Assembly: GCF_009905545.1 (NCBI RefSeq)
Contig: NZ_JAAALB010000013.1
Coordinates: 62,001-126,000 of the forward strand
Reading direction: 5' to 3'
Length of the DNA: 64,000 nucleotides
From: Cellulophaga sp. BC115SP
Lineage (GTDB): Bacteria > Bacteroidota > Bacteroidia > Cytophagales > Spirosomataceae
Of the stretch, positions 53,741 through 62,109 are shown in pieces. The notes beneath the pieces are model-generated. The model did no database searches and was not told the DNA's origin. It saw only the letters and a program-made list of their open reading frames with translations. Both the position numbers and the translations under genes were made by a program. The number at the start of each line of letters is the position of its first letter. The first letter of the stretch is position 1.

Positions 53741-56458
53741 ATGCAAAAACAATTTCAAGTTTCAAGAAGAGATTTCGTCAAAAATACCTTATTGGCAAGC
53801 ACTGCTGGAACACTGGCTTCTCATCAGATTTTAGCATCTGAACGTCTAAATAAAAATCTAGTTCCAGTTACCGAAGGAGCAAATTTACATTGGTTGTCAG
53901 GACAAGCTCCAAGCACTTTGCAAGGCACTACGTGGGGTATTCCTTGGCCCAAAGGGTTGGTCAAAAAAGAAACGCCTTTGGCAGTTTTACAAAATGATAC
54001 TGTTCAGAATAGCCAAACTTGGCCGCTGGCATTTTGGCCAGATGGAAGTGTAAAATGGTCGGCATTTGCTATTGGAGCACAAGAAAAACTAGCTGAAAAT
54101 TGGCGTGTTAAAATTGGACAAAAACCACAAGCTGGCAAATTACAAGTCAACGAGAGCCAGGATATTATTGTCGTTGACACGGGAAAACTGCGTTGTGAGA
54201 TTGCCAAGAAGGGTAATACCATCATTAAATCGCTTTTTCATGCACAACAAAAATTAGTCGCCCAAAACGGAAAACTCGTTTTGCAAGTACAAAACCAAGC
54301 TGATGGCGACTGGGCGGAGAATACACAATTACAAGGTTTTGAAAGTACAATTCAAAAGGTACAAATAGAAAATCAGGGAAGTGTTCGTGCCTTGATAAAA
54401 GTCGAGGGAATTCATCAAAATCCTCAAGGCAAACAGTTATTGCCTTTTGTATTACGTCTATATTTTTATGAAAATTCTGATTCCATTCGCGCCATTCATT
54501 CATTTGTGTATGATGCCGATGAAAATCATGATTTTATCAAAGGAATAGGCTTTAGCTTTGAGACTTTACTAAAAGATACAGCGCTTTATAATCGACATAT
54601 TCGTTTTGTAGGGCAAAATGGAGGTGTTTTTGCTGAAGCTATTCAAGGTCTTTCGGGGCTTAGACGCAATCCCGGCAAGGACGTAACTCAATCACAATTT
54701 GAAGGAAAATCAGTGAATACTTTGCCTCAAAATATCCAAGATTTACTTAAATATATTCCTGCTTTTGGCGATTATACACTATTTCAAGGTTCTTGTGATG
54801 GATTCGATATTCAGAAAAGAACCAAATCGGGCTATGGCTGGATTCAGTCGGCGAGTGGTCAGCGAGCTAGTGGCTTGGCTTATCTGGGGACTCCAACGGG
54901 TGGGCTTTCGTTGGGACTTAGGCATTTTTGGCAAAGCTATCCTGCACAAATCGATATTCGTCAGGCACAGACAGACATCGCTCAAATGACACTTTGGTTT
55001 TGGGCGCCTAAAGCCTCAGCTATGGATTTGCGTTTTTATCATGATGGCATGGGGCAACTCACTTTTGAAGAACAAAGAGATGGCTTGGATATTACCTATG
55101 AAGATTATGAGCCCGAATTTGGTCGCCCTTATGGCACTGCCCGCACTAGCGAATTTTTTATTCAAACATTCACTGCAACGCCATCGCATGACACTTTAAG
55201 TAAACTCTCGGAGGAAATAGAAAATCCGCCTCGATTAATGGTCTCGCCAGAACAGTTTATTCAGGCTCGTGTTTTTGGCAATGCGATTAGTTTGCCCAAT
55301 TCTAGCACCGAAAAACATAAAGCTATTGAAGAACAATTAGCATTTTACTTTAACTATTATCAGCGACAAATAGAAGAACGTCGTTGGTATGGTTTCTGGA
55401 ATTATGGCGATGTGATGCACACATACGATAACGACCGTCATGTTTGGCGCTATGATGTGGGTGGTTTTGCTTGGGACAACTCCGAACTTTCGACGGACCT
55501 TTGGTTGTGGTATTATTTTTTGAGAACAGGTAACAAAGATGTATTCGCGATGGCAGAAGCCATGACTCGACATACAGGCGAAGTGGATGTTCATCATATC
55601 GGAAGATTTAGTCCTTTAGGCTCACGACATAATGTGCAACATTGGGGATGTAGTGCCAAACAGTTGAGAATCAGTACAGCAGCCAATCGCAGATTTTACT
55701 ATTATCTTACTGCTGATGAGCGTATTGGTGATTTGATGCGAGAGCAAATCAATGGAGATAAAACCTTGAGAGAAGTAGTGCCGGGCAGAAAAATTGGTCA
55801 AAAACCGCCCCAAAACGACACAGATAAAAAGCTAGTTTCTATGTCGTTTGGTACAGACTGGGGAGCATTAGCTTCGGCATGGTTAACCGAGTGGGAACGT
55901 ACAGGCAATGAGCAAATTAAGAATAAATTGCTCAATAGTATGCGTACCATAGCCACACAACCCAAAGGATTTTTTCATGGAGAGGGCATCATGGAGATTG
56001 CAACAGGGAAATTCGCACTACAGCCTGTCGACAAAATTTCTGTATCTCATTTGAGCGCTGTATTTGGTTTGACAGAAATATGTTTTGAGTTAGTCGACCT
56101 AGTAGATATGCCAGAATTCAAGACCGCATGGCTGAAGTATTGTGAATTATATAATGGTACAGATGAAGAACAAAAAGCTTATTTAGGGAAAAACTTCAAA
56201 CTAAATCTAGCGCAAGGTCATGCCCGATTGACAGCATTTGCAGCTTATCATCTCAAAGATTCCAAACTTGCACAAAGAGCATGGGATGAATTTTATAAAG
56301 GAGAAGGTGGTTTTAAGAAAACATCAACCAAATTAACGCCAATCAATCCGCCATTAGTATTGCGACCTATCCAAGAAGGAGAAGTGTCAACCAATGCAGT
56401 AGCACAGTGGGGCTTATCGGCGATGCAATGTTTGGCTTATATTGGGAATCAGTTATAA
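53741..56458 (+). CDS. Tat-exported exo-rhamnogalacturonan-lyase-like protein (PcRGLX/YetA, PL26-like)
   Basis: 905 residues. The N-terminus has a Tat signal (VSRRDFVKNTLLAST). The first domain (about 45-150) has TWGIPWPKG and TWPLAFWPDGSVKWSAFAIG, the signature of the PcRGLX/YetA-like family. The middle is beta-rich, and the C-terminal half (about 540-900) is an alpha-toroid-like domain with RRWYGFWNYGDVMHTYD, YDVGGFAWDNSELSTDLWLWYYFLRTG and HWGCSAKQLR. PL26 enzymes release unsaturated units from rhamnogalacturonan, but the activity here is inferred from family only. Export folded through Tat suggests a bound metal. No SusC/SusD lies nearby, so it is not in a standard PUL. Confidence 0.78.
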   Translation: MQKQFQVSRRDFVKNTLLASTAGTLASHQILASERLNKNLVPVTEGANLHWLSGQAPSTLQGTTWGIPWPKGLVKKETPLAVLQNDTVQNSQTWPLAFWPDGSVKWSAFAIGAQEKLAENWRVKIGQKPQAGKLQVNESQDIIVVDTGKLRCEIAKKGNTIIKSLFHAQQKLVAQNGKLVLQVQNQADGDWAENTQLQGFESTIQKVQIENQGSVRALIKVEGIHQNPQGKQLLPFVLRLYFYENSDSIRAIHSFVYDADENHDFIKGIGFSFETLLKDTALYNRHIRFVGQNGGVFAEAIQGLSGLRRNPGKDVTQSQFEGKSVNTLPQNIQDLLKYIPAFGDYTLFQGSCDGFDIQKRTKSGYGWIQSASGQRASGLAYLGTPTGGLSLGLRHFWQSYPAQIDIRQAQTDIAQMTLWFWAPKASAMDLRFYHDGMGQLTFEEQRDGLDITYEDYEPEFGRPYGTARTSEFFIQTFTATPSHDTLSKLSEEIENPPRLMVSPEQFIQARVFGNAISLPNSSTEKHKAIEEQLAFYFNYYQRQIEERRWYGFWNYGDVMHTYDNDRHVWRYDVGGFAWDNSELSTDLWLWYYFLRTGNKDVFAMAEAMTRHTGEVDVHHIGRFSPLGSRHNVQHWGCSAKQLRISTAANRRFYYYLTADERIGDLMREQINGDKTLREVVPGRKIGQKPPQNDTDKKLVSMSFGTDWGALASAWLTEWERTGNEQIKNKLLNSMRTIATQPKGFFHGEGIMEIATGKFALQPVDKISVSHLSAVFGLTEICFELVDLVDMPEFKTAWLKYCELYNGTDEEQKAYLGKNFKLNLAQGHARLTAFAAYHLKDSKLAQRAWDEFYKGEGGFKKTSTKLTPINPPLVLRPIQEGEVSTNAVAQWGLSAMQCLAYIGNQL

Positions 56459-56468
56459 TGGACGATTA

Positions 56469-56507
56469 GTATGAGTCGTACCCAATTGAGTGAATGAGTG
56501 ATTTTTT
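56469..56507 (+). repeat. Dispersed tag repeat, copy 3
   Basis: Starts GTATGAGTCGTACCCAATTG, then TTGAGTGAATGAGTGATT, closely matching the copy on the minus strand at 37941-37989. It begins 10 bp after the stop codon and is followed by the palindrome at 56514-56559. Confidence 0.6.
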
Positions 56508-56513
56508 GTATAA

Positions 56514-56559
56514 ATTTTACATTTTTAGACGCAATACTTTACGTCTAAAAATGTAAAAT
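56514..56559. repeat. Palindrome of the tag-repeat family (GACGCAAT type)
   Basis: Perfect 18-bp arms (ATTTTACATTTTTAGACG and complement) around the 10-nt loop CAATACTTTA. TTTTAGACGCAAT recalls the AGAGACGCAAT core of the palindrome at 37880-37926. Confidence 0.7.
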
Positions 56560-56621
56560 TCGTGAATAGAGTATCAAAAAAAGACTTGTATCTCAACATT
56601 TGGTATGACTGTATCAAAAAA

Positions 56622-56646
56622 TAATAGCCTAATAAATAGGCTATTA
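56622..56646. terminator. Short hairpin in the 56.5-56.8 kb intergenic region
   Basis: TAATAGCCTA pairs with TAGGCTATTA over a 5-nt loop, flanked by A-rich sequence. It may stop transcription from either side; evidence is structural only. Confidence 0.4.
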
Positions 56647-56673
56647 AAATTAACAGTAATACTTAGTGGTTAG

Positions 56674-56737
56674 ATAAGTTTGCGGGCAAAATTAAAATAA
56701 TTCTACCCGCCTTAAGCTCTAGGCTTTACGCTGTAGG
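56674..56737. repeat. Dispersed intergenic repeat, copy 2 (partner at 5042-5104)
   Basis: Contains GCGGGCAAAATTAAAA, then TTCTACCCGCC, then TTAAGCTCTAGGCTTTACG, matching the first copy closely. GCGGG and CCCGC can form the outer part of a stem. Confidence 0.5.
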
Positions 56738-56822
56738 CTAAAAGTTAAATAGTATTTCTCATGAAATAATTAAGGCTTTTTTGCCTAATGCCTACGGCTT
56801 ACAGCATAATAATATATTCAGT

Positions 56823-57239
56823 CTATAGCAATGTCGCTTGAAGCGTAATAGTTGCGTTGAATAATTTAGAAATTGGACAATTTTCTTTAGCATGATTTAC
56901 CAATTCCTCAAATTTAGCTTGATCCAAACCTTCTGCCTTTACGCTAGTAGTAAGATTGATTGTCGTGATTGTACCATTTTCTAACACTACTTCAGAAGTA
57001 GTATCAATAATATCTGCGGTAAAACCTGCACCTTGAAGGTTGAATGCCAATTGCATTGAAAAACATCCAGCGTGTGCTGCCCCTACCAATTCTTCAGGAT
57101 TGGTACCGATACCGTCTTCAAAACGAGTATTAAATGAATATTGAGTTGCGTTTAATACACCACTAGGAGAAGTAAGAGTTCCTTTACCTGCTTTGCCCGA
57201 GCCAATCCACTGAGCGTTAGCGCTTCTTTTAATTAACAT
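56823..57239 (-). CDS. OsmC-family peroxiredoxin-like protein 2
   Basis: 138 residues of the OsmC/Ohr fold. The redox Cys pair is in [11 protein letters not shown] and [37 protein letters not shown] matches the OsmC rather than the Ohr branch. It would remove organic peroxides in the cytoplasm. Followed downstream by intergenic repeats, and preceded by the small secreted protein gene on the same strand. It is not the same subfamily as the OsmC gene at 44981-45394. Start ATG is clear. Confidence 0.87.
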   Translation of the reverse strand: MLIKRSANAQWIGSGKAGKGTLTSPSGVLNATQYSFNTRFEDGIGTNPEELVGAAHAGCFSMQLAFNLQGAGFTADIIDTTSEVVLENGTITTINLTTSVKAEGLDQAKFEELVNHAKENCPISKLFNATITLQATLL

Positions 57240-57368
57240 GATCTTTAAGGTTTATTTGTGTTTTGTTGTATCGTTTTGATATGACAAAGTTGCATGAATT
57301 ATTTTCCTGAAAGAATGTATAAAAATCACTAATGAATGGACAAAAATACCGTGACTCGTTTTTCAACA

Positions 57369-57401
57369 AAAAGTCCTGCCACCAAAGGTAGCAGGACTTT
57401 T
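57369..57401. terminator. Terminator after the small secreted protein gene
   Basis: AAAAGTCCTGC pairs with GCAGGACTTTT, with ACC/GGT pairs continuing inward after one mismatch. Confidence 0.85.
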
Positions 57402-57422
57402 AAAGAGAAGTTTATAGATTAT

Positions 57423-57821
57423 TTATTCTACTGTCATCAAACGATATTCGGTTGTTGACGTTTGGTTTTCAAGAGAGACTGTTTTTGAAATAGTGTCTTT
57501 ACCGTCAGTTACTTCGATAGTATATTGACCATCTTTTGCTTCGCTAAAGTCAAAGCGACCGTGGTAATTGCTTTTGTATTTGGCGATATGCTCACGGTTT
57601 ACGATACGACCTTCTTTGTCTTTTACCAAAATCGTAACGGCTTTTCCTTCCAATTTATCCACTGTTACGTGAAGATCCAAAGTACCTGCGCCACGGTATG
57701 TACCGATAGCAAAAGATTTTTTATTGTTGTTTGTAGCGTTGTCGTCACCACCTGTTGGGTTTGCCAAAATACTACTTGCTGAGATAGCTACTAATGCGAA
57801 AATGTTGAATAAAGTTTTCAT
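57423..57821 (-). CDS. Small secreted Ig-like/FlgD-like domain protein
   Basis: 132 residues with signal peptide ending at SSILANP (about residue 22). The mature part, after a disordered GGDDNATNNNKK linker, is a single beta-sandwich (about 45-125) with VTILVKDKEGRIVNREHIAKY and GRFDFSEAKDGQYTIEVTDGKDTISKTVSL. This resembles the core of the DUF3244/T9SS-tail-like sandwich, but it lacks the terminal sorting motif, so periplasmic location is more likely than T9SS export. An exact -7 box TAACTTTG lies on the minus strand at 57887-57894 without a good -33 box. Function unknown. Confidence 0.7.
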   Translation of the reverse strand: MKTLFNIFALVAISASSILANPTGGDDNATNNNKKSFAIGTYRGAGTLDLHVTVDKLEGKAVTILVKDKEGRIVNREHIAKYKSNYHGRFDFSEAKDGQYTIEVTDGKDTISKTVSLENQTSTTEYRLMTVE

Positions 57822-58040
57822 GATTTTAAGAAGTTTAAAGAGTTAATATTTTAAATATTGTTGTTATTTCGTCTTGTTTGATGATTCAAAGTTAGGCTGA
57901 GTTTTTAGGTTTCTTTCTTGAAAAACTATAATCGGGTGAATCAATAGATAAACGGTTGATATAAAAAATGGCGCAAAAGTGCCTTCTGGCGAGCGGTTGA
58001 GGGTCGTGATGAGTGGTAGTGGAAAAAGCGCAATTTTCGG

Positions 58041-58073
58041 GTTGGAATCGCTAGTGAGGATGTTTTATCTTTG
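58041..58073 (+). promoter_or_regulatory. Promoter of the AraC-Ogt gene; decides its start codon
   Basis: GTTG at 58041-58044, then after 21 bp TATCTTTG (58066-58073), an exact -7 box. The start would be near 58080, which is downstream of the alternative GTG start codon at 58076 and so favours the ATG at 58103. Confidence 0.6.
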
Positions 58074-58102
58074 TTGTGTTAGTTTATTTTACTTCATTCT
58101 GT

Positions 58103-58951
58103 ATGACAACGCAAGATCCAACTACCTATAATCGTATTGCGAAGGCTATCGATTATATTCAATCCAACTACCAACTACAACCTAGTTTAGACGAAATCGC
58201 TGAACAGGTACATCTGAGTCCCTTTCACTTTCAGCGCTTGTTTACAGAATGGGCTGGTGTAAGTCCTAAAAAATTCCTCCAGTATATCAGTCTGTCACAT
58301 GCTAAATCGGTTTTACAACAAAATGCGTCTTTGATGGATGCAGTCGAGGCAGCTGGACTTTCGGGAAGTGGGCGTTTGCATGATTTGTTTATCAACATAG
58401 AAGGAATGACCCCAGGAGAATATAAAAATGGTGGGCAAAACTTAGCGATTCAGTATACGGTAGAAAATAGTCCATTTGGGGAGGTTTTTGTGGCATCAAC
58501 ACCTCAAGGTATTTGCCAAATGACTTTTATAGATACAGAACCCCATTCTTTAGAAAGACTAAAAAAGAGTTTTCCTAATGCCAATATCACAGAAGGGAAA
58601 AATACAACTCAAGAAAATGCGCTGAAGATCTTTACAGAAGACTGGTCCAATATTTCTCAAGTAAAATTACACTTAAAAGGTACGGACTTTCAATTGAAGG
58701 TGTGGGAATCACTTTTGCATATCCCGATGGGGCAACTTTGTACGTATGGAACAATTGCCCAACAAATACACCAGCCGAGTGCAGCCAGAGCCGTGGGGAC
58801 AGCCATAGGAAGCAATCCAATTGCGTACCTTATTCCATGCCATCGCGTAATACAACAGTCGGGTAAACTAGGAGGATATATGTGGGGTGAAACTCGCAAA
58901 TCGGCCATAATAGGCTGGGAGGCCTCAAAGCGAGAATTGAGTCACCTCTAA
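58103..58951 (+). CDS. AraC-Ogt fusion: helix-turn-helix plus O6-methylguanine-DNA methyltransferase
   Basis: 282 residues. Residues 10-110 are an AraC-type DNA-binding domain (YIQSNYQLQPSLDEIAEQVHLSPFHFQRLFTEWAG, then LMDAVEAAGLSGSGRLHDLF). Residues 120-282 are an Ogt-like methyltransferase, with the DNA-binding Arg region QPSAARAVGTAIGSNP and the acceptor Cys246 in IPCHRV. It is like Ada without the N-terminal zinc phosphotriester domain, so it can repair O6-methylguanine by suicide transfer and may sense alkylation differently from Ada. Start chosen from the promoter at 58041-58073. Monocistronic. Confidence 0.9.
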   Translation: MTTQDPTTYNRIAKAIDYIQSNYQLQPSLDEIAEQVHLSPFHFQRLFTEWAGVSPKKFLQYISLSHAKSVLQQNASLMDAVEAAGLSGSGRLHDLFINIEGMTPGEYKNGGQNLAIQYTVENSPFGEVFVASTPQGICQMTFIDTEPHSLERLKKSFPNANITEGKNTTQENALKIFTEDWSNISQVKLHLKGTDFQLKVWESLLHIPMGQLCTYGTIAQQIHQPSAARAVGTAIGSNPIAYLIPCHRVIQQSGKLGGYMWGETRKSAIIGWEASKRELSHL

Positions 58952-58966
58952 TTTGGAGAGTAATTA

Positions 58967-59000
58967 AATTCTAGCAGTAGAGACGCAATGCTTTGCGTCC
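58967..59000. repeat. Chimeric palindrome remnant of the tag-repeat family
   Basis: The left half GCAGTAGAGACGCAAT matches the arm of the palindrome at 37880-37926. The right half GCGTCCAAAAATG instead resembles the right arm of the one at 56514-56559. Only GACGCAA / TTGCGTC still pair. Confidence 0.5.
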
Positions 59001-59043
59001 AAAAATGAGTCATCTTGAGTGATAGTATCAAAAAATCCTAATA

Positions 59044-59066
59044 CCAAAAATTCAGGATGACTCATG
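59044..59066 (-). repeat. Dispersed tag repeat, copy 4
   Basis: On the minus strand it reads CATGAGTCATCCTGAATTTT, the same core as the other three copies. A second ATGAGTCATCTT lies on the plus strand at about 58996, so the copy is flanked by inverted tags. Confidence 0.55.
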
Positions 59067-59073
59067 CTATTCG

Positions 59074-59985
59074 TTAATCGTTCAGTCTCTTTCTTATGGC
59101 TTTACTAAAATGAGGAATTGCTATTTCTGGCTCTTGGATTTCAGGATGCCAACGCTTTTCCCACTCAAAACTATAATATCCCTGATAATTCCCCTTTTTC
59201 AAAAGCTGTAAAACCTCCTGTACGGGAGCTGTACCTTCGCCAAACAATACATATTTTTCTTTTCCATTTTCAGTAATGGCATCTTTCAAATGTACGTGCT
59301 TGATATATGGTGCTAATTGGGGATATACTTCCGAAGGACTTTCTTTGGTAACTGACCACATATTATAAAAATCCCAAATCAAACCTACTTGTGGATGATT
59401 GGCTGTTTGGATTACGTGTAAAATATCAGCAACATATACGAGCTGTCCATGAGTTTCGAGCAATACTTTTACAGAAGTGTTTTTGGCATAATCTCCCAAA
59501 GCGACCAAGTTTTCAATCATGGCTTGAAGTGTTTGCTCTCGACTTTGCTCTTTCGGAAAATCATTTGGAAATACACGGATATAGGGACAGTTTAAGGCAG
59601 CTGCCAAATCGGTAAATCTCTTAGCTTCGTCCAGATTGCTTTTTCGTTTTTGTTCATCCACCCAATGTAAATTGGTAGATGATCCCAAGTCAACAATAGA
59701 GATACCTGCTTTTTTACAAAGATTGAGTGTATTTTGAATATTGCTTGGACTGTTGAATAACGGAGAAACCGTCAAATCCATGTCCTTTTGGATTCCTCGT
59801 AATTCTATACCTTGATAGCCATTTTGTACAGCTGATTCGAGTATTTTTTCAAAAGACCATTCTGGACAACCTAAAGTAGAAAATGCTAATTTGGGCACAT
59901 ACTTCTTTTGTGCTATGACTTGCTGAGCTCCTAAAATAGTTAAGAGACCAGCACTTGTATATTTAAGAAAATGACGTCTTTTCAT
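59074..59985 (-). CDS. Tat-exported sugar isomerase/epimerase-like TIM barrel
   Basis: 303 residues. N-terminal KRRHFLKYTSAGLLTILGAQ is a Tat-type signal, so the protein is exported folded. The rest matches the xylose-isomerase-like TIM barrel (sugar phosphate isomerase/epimerase superfamily): LGCPEWSFEKILESAVQNGYQGIELRG, VLLETHG with a metal-ligand Glu, VGLIWDFYNMW with Asp, HVHLKDA and GEGTAPVQEVL, and finally SFEWEKRW. The metal ligands (Glu, Asp, His, Glu) are all present. Substrate unknown. The GMC oxidoreductase starts about 170 bp upstream on the same strand; the pair is common in Bacteroidota sugar-oxidising gene sets. Confidence 0.83.
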   Translation of the reverse strand: MKRRHFLKYTSAGLLTILGAQQVIAQKKYVPKLAFSTLGCPEWSFEKILESAVQNGYQGIELRGIQKDMDLTVSPLFNSPSNIQNTLNLCKKAGISIVDLGSSTNLHWVDEQKRKSNLDEAKRFTDLAAALNCPYIRVFPNDFPKEQSREQTLQAMIENLVALGDYAKNTSVKVLLETHGQLVYVADILHVIQTANHPQVGLIWDFYNMWSVTKESPSEVYPQLAPYIKHVHLKDAITENGKEKYVLFGEGTAPVQEVLQLLKKGNYQGYYSFEWEKRWHPEIQEPEIAIPHFSKAIRKRLND

Positions 59986-60159
59986 ATATCAAGAAGTGGG
60001 TAAATATGATGTTAATGTGCTTTAGGCATTAAGCAAAATATTGCTAAAGAATCACAGTTATATTTTTGCTGAATGCCCATAGCCGAAAGCTGAATACTAA
60101 ACTCTATTTTATCCACAAGCTCCGAGCTTACGGCATATTGCTTAGAGCCTATTGCCAAC

Positions 60160-61878
60160 TCACAATTTCAAGGCTTTTAACTGTTTTACGGCATAATCTA
60201 CTGCTCGTGCCGTAAGTGCCATATAAGTCAAAGATGGGTTTTGTGTGGCTGTAGAAGTCATACAAGCACCATCGGTAACAAATACATTTTTACAATGGTG
60301 CATTTGATTCCAAGCATTGAGCATGGAGGTTTTGGCATCTTTTCCCATACGAATGCCGCCCATTTCGTGATTTTCGTTGCCTGGTAAGCGTTGTGTATCA
60401 ATGAGTTTGATATTGGTAAAACCTGCTTTGCGGTACATTTCGCCTAATTGCTCATGAAAATCCTTTAACATTTTATCGTCGTTATCATCGAAAGGAACAG
60501 ATGCTCTTAATTGAGGAATTCCATATTTATCCTTTAAGGTCGCGTCCAGTCTGACGGTACTTTCATGTTTAGGAATGGTTTCGCCCATCATGTGCGAACC
60601 AATCGACCAAGGTCCTAATTGCTGTTGATTGAGATGCGATTTAAGCGATTCGCCTAGTTCGTTAGGAAAATCCTGCATGGGCGAGCGTGACGCAGTAAAA
60701 CCAGCCGCATAGCCACGAAGGAAGTCTGTTTCTTGTTTATAAACATTCCGAAACCGAGGAATATAGCTTATGTTTGGACGACGCCCATCGGTGGTCGAAT
60801 CCAGCATACCCTCGTACTCGGCAGAAATACGCCCGCGACTTGTGTGAAAAGCTATATATCGTCCTAAGATATCGTTGTCATTACCCAAGCCATTGGGAAA
60901 ACGGTGTGAAGTAGAATTCAACAAAATCATATTACTGTTGAGGGTAGAAGCATTCACAAAAATAATTTTGGCATAAAACTCTATCATTTCTTTGGTATTG
61001 TTGGCATCTACCACTCTTACACCTGTAGCCTTGCCTTTTTGCTCATCATATATAATAGAATGCACGACTGAGTGCGGTCGAAGCGTCATTTTTCCTGTTT
61101 TCTCTGCCCAAGGCAAAGTTGAAGAGTTACTACTAAAATAGCCTCCATAAGGACAGCCTCGTTCGCATATCACACGATTTTGACATTTGGCTCTACCTTG
61201 TTGAAGATGGATAGGTTTTGGCTCAGTAATATGTGCAGCTCGCCCAATAATCACATGGCGATTGGTGTAATTTTGTGATACAACCTGTTTGAAATGCTTC
61301 TCGACACAAGACATTTCATGTGGGGGTAAAAATTCTCCATCAGGTAAATAGTCGAGACCATCTTTATTTCCTGTAATACCTGCAAACTTTTCTACATAAC
61401 TATACCATGGTGCTAAGTCTTTGTAACGAATTGGCCAATCTACGGCAAAGCCATCACGAGCGGGTCCTTCAAAGTCAAAATCACTCCAACGTTGGGTTTG
61501 TCGTGCCCAAAGCAATGAACGACCGCCAACTTGGTAGCCTCGTATCCAAGAGTAAGGCTTATCTTGAATATAGGGTTGCTCGTCGTCACGTACCAAAAAA
61601 TGAAGGGTACTTTCACTAAAGATATAGTGGTTGCTGGCAATCTGATAATCTTTTTTGATTTCTTGAGGCACTGTACCAAGGTGTTCAAACTCCCAAGGAT
61701 TTTTGAGCGTAGTCGGATAATCAACTACGTGTTTGACGTCACGACCACGCTCAAGCACGAGCGTTTTTAGACCTTTTTGGGTAAGTTCTTTGGCTGCCCA
61801 ACCACCACTTATCCCCGAACCAATAACGATGGCATCGAAAGTGCGTTCTTTTATAGAATCAATATTAAAGTTGCTCAT
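60160..61878 (-). CDS. GMC-family oxidoreductase
   Basis: 572 residues from ATG 61878. A TTG at 61938 would add a 20-residue extension unlike the family. FAD site AIVIGSGISGGWAAKELTQKGLKTLVLERGRD is N-terminal. The C-terminus holds the conserved EMGGIRMGKD, NVFVTDGACMTSTATQNPSLTYMALTARA with the family His/Asn active-site region. Relatives include sugar 3-dehydrogenases and glucose-type dehydrogenases, often with a separate small subunit; none is adjacent here. No clear Tat signal, so it may be cytoplasmic or exported with a partner. Divergent from the AraC gene at 62110. Confidence 0.87.
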   Translation of the reverse strand: MSNFNIDSIKERTFDAIVIGSGISGGWAAKELTQKGLKTLVLERGRDVKHVVDYPTTLKNPWEFEHLGTVPQEIKKDYQIASNHYIFSESTLHFLVRDDEQPYIQDKPYSWIRGYQVGGRSLLWARQTQRWSDFDFEGPARDGFAVDWPIRYKDLAPWYSYVEKFAGITGNKDGLDYLPDGEFLPPHEMSCVEKHFKQVVSQNYTNRHVIIGRAAHITEPKPIHLQQGRAKCQNRVICERGCPYGGYFSSNSSTLPWAEKTGKMTLRPHSVVHSIIYDEQKGKATGVRVVDANNTKEMIEFYAKIIFVNASTLNSNMILLNSTSHRFPNGLGNDNDILGRYIAFHTSRGRISAEYEGMLDSTTDGRRPNISYIPRFRNVYKQETDFLRGYAAGFTASRSPMQDFPNELGESLKSHLNQQQLGPWSIGSHMMGETIPKHESTVRLDATLKDKYGIPQLRASVPFDDNDDKMLKDFHEQLGEMYRKAGFTNIKLIDTQRLPGNENHEMGGIRMGKDAKTSMLNAWNQMHHCKNVFVTDGACMTSTATQNPSLTYMALTARAVDYAVKQLKALKL

Positions 61879-62109
61879 AAATCCAAAGTGATACGTTTTT
61901 GAGTATAAATTATTGGTCAATGATTTTCTTGATAACAAAAGCCAAAACTTCCTGATTTTTACCGCTCTGTATGTCCTTTGCTGTAGGGTCTAGCAAATGA
62001 GAATTGTTTTTGGGCTTTAGTAATTTGGAGACTATGAACTGCATTTCGTAATTTGGCGTTAGAATTTTATCTCAAACCATCCTCAACACTCGATTCGAAA
62101 TTTTACTAT

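Noticed and set aside
41653..60160. Scattered ACTCACAATTC-like strings (41.89, 53.69, 60.15 kb) as a repeat family
   Set aside because: Too short and of low complexity in an A+T-rich genome; chance or simple-sequence bias explains them as well.
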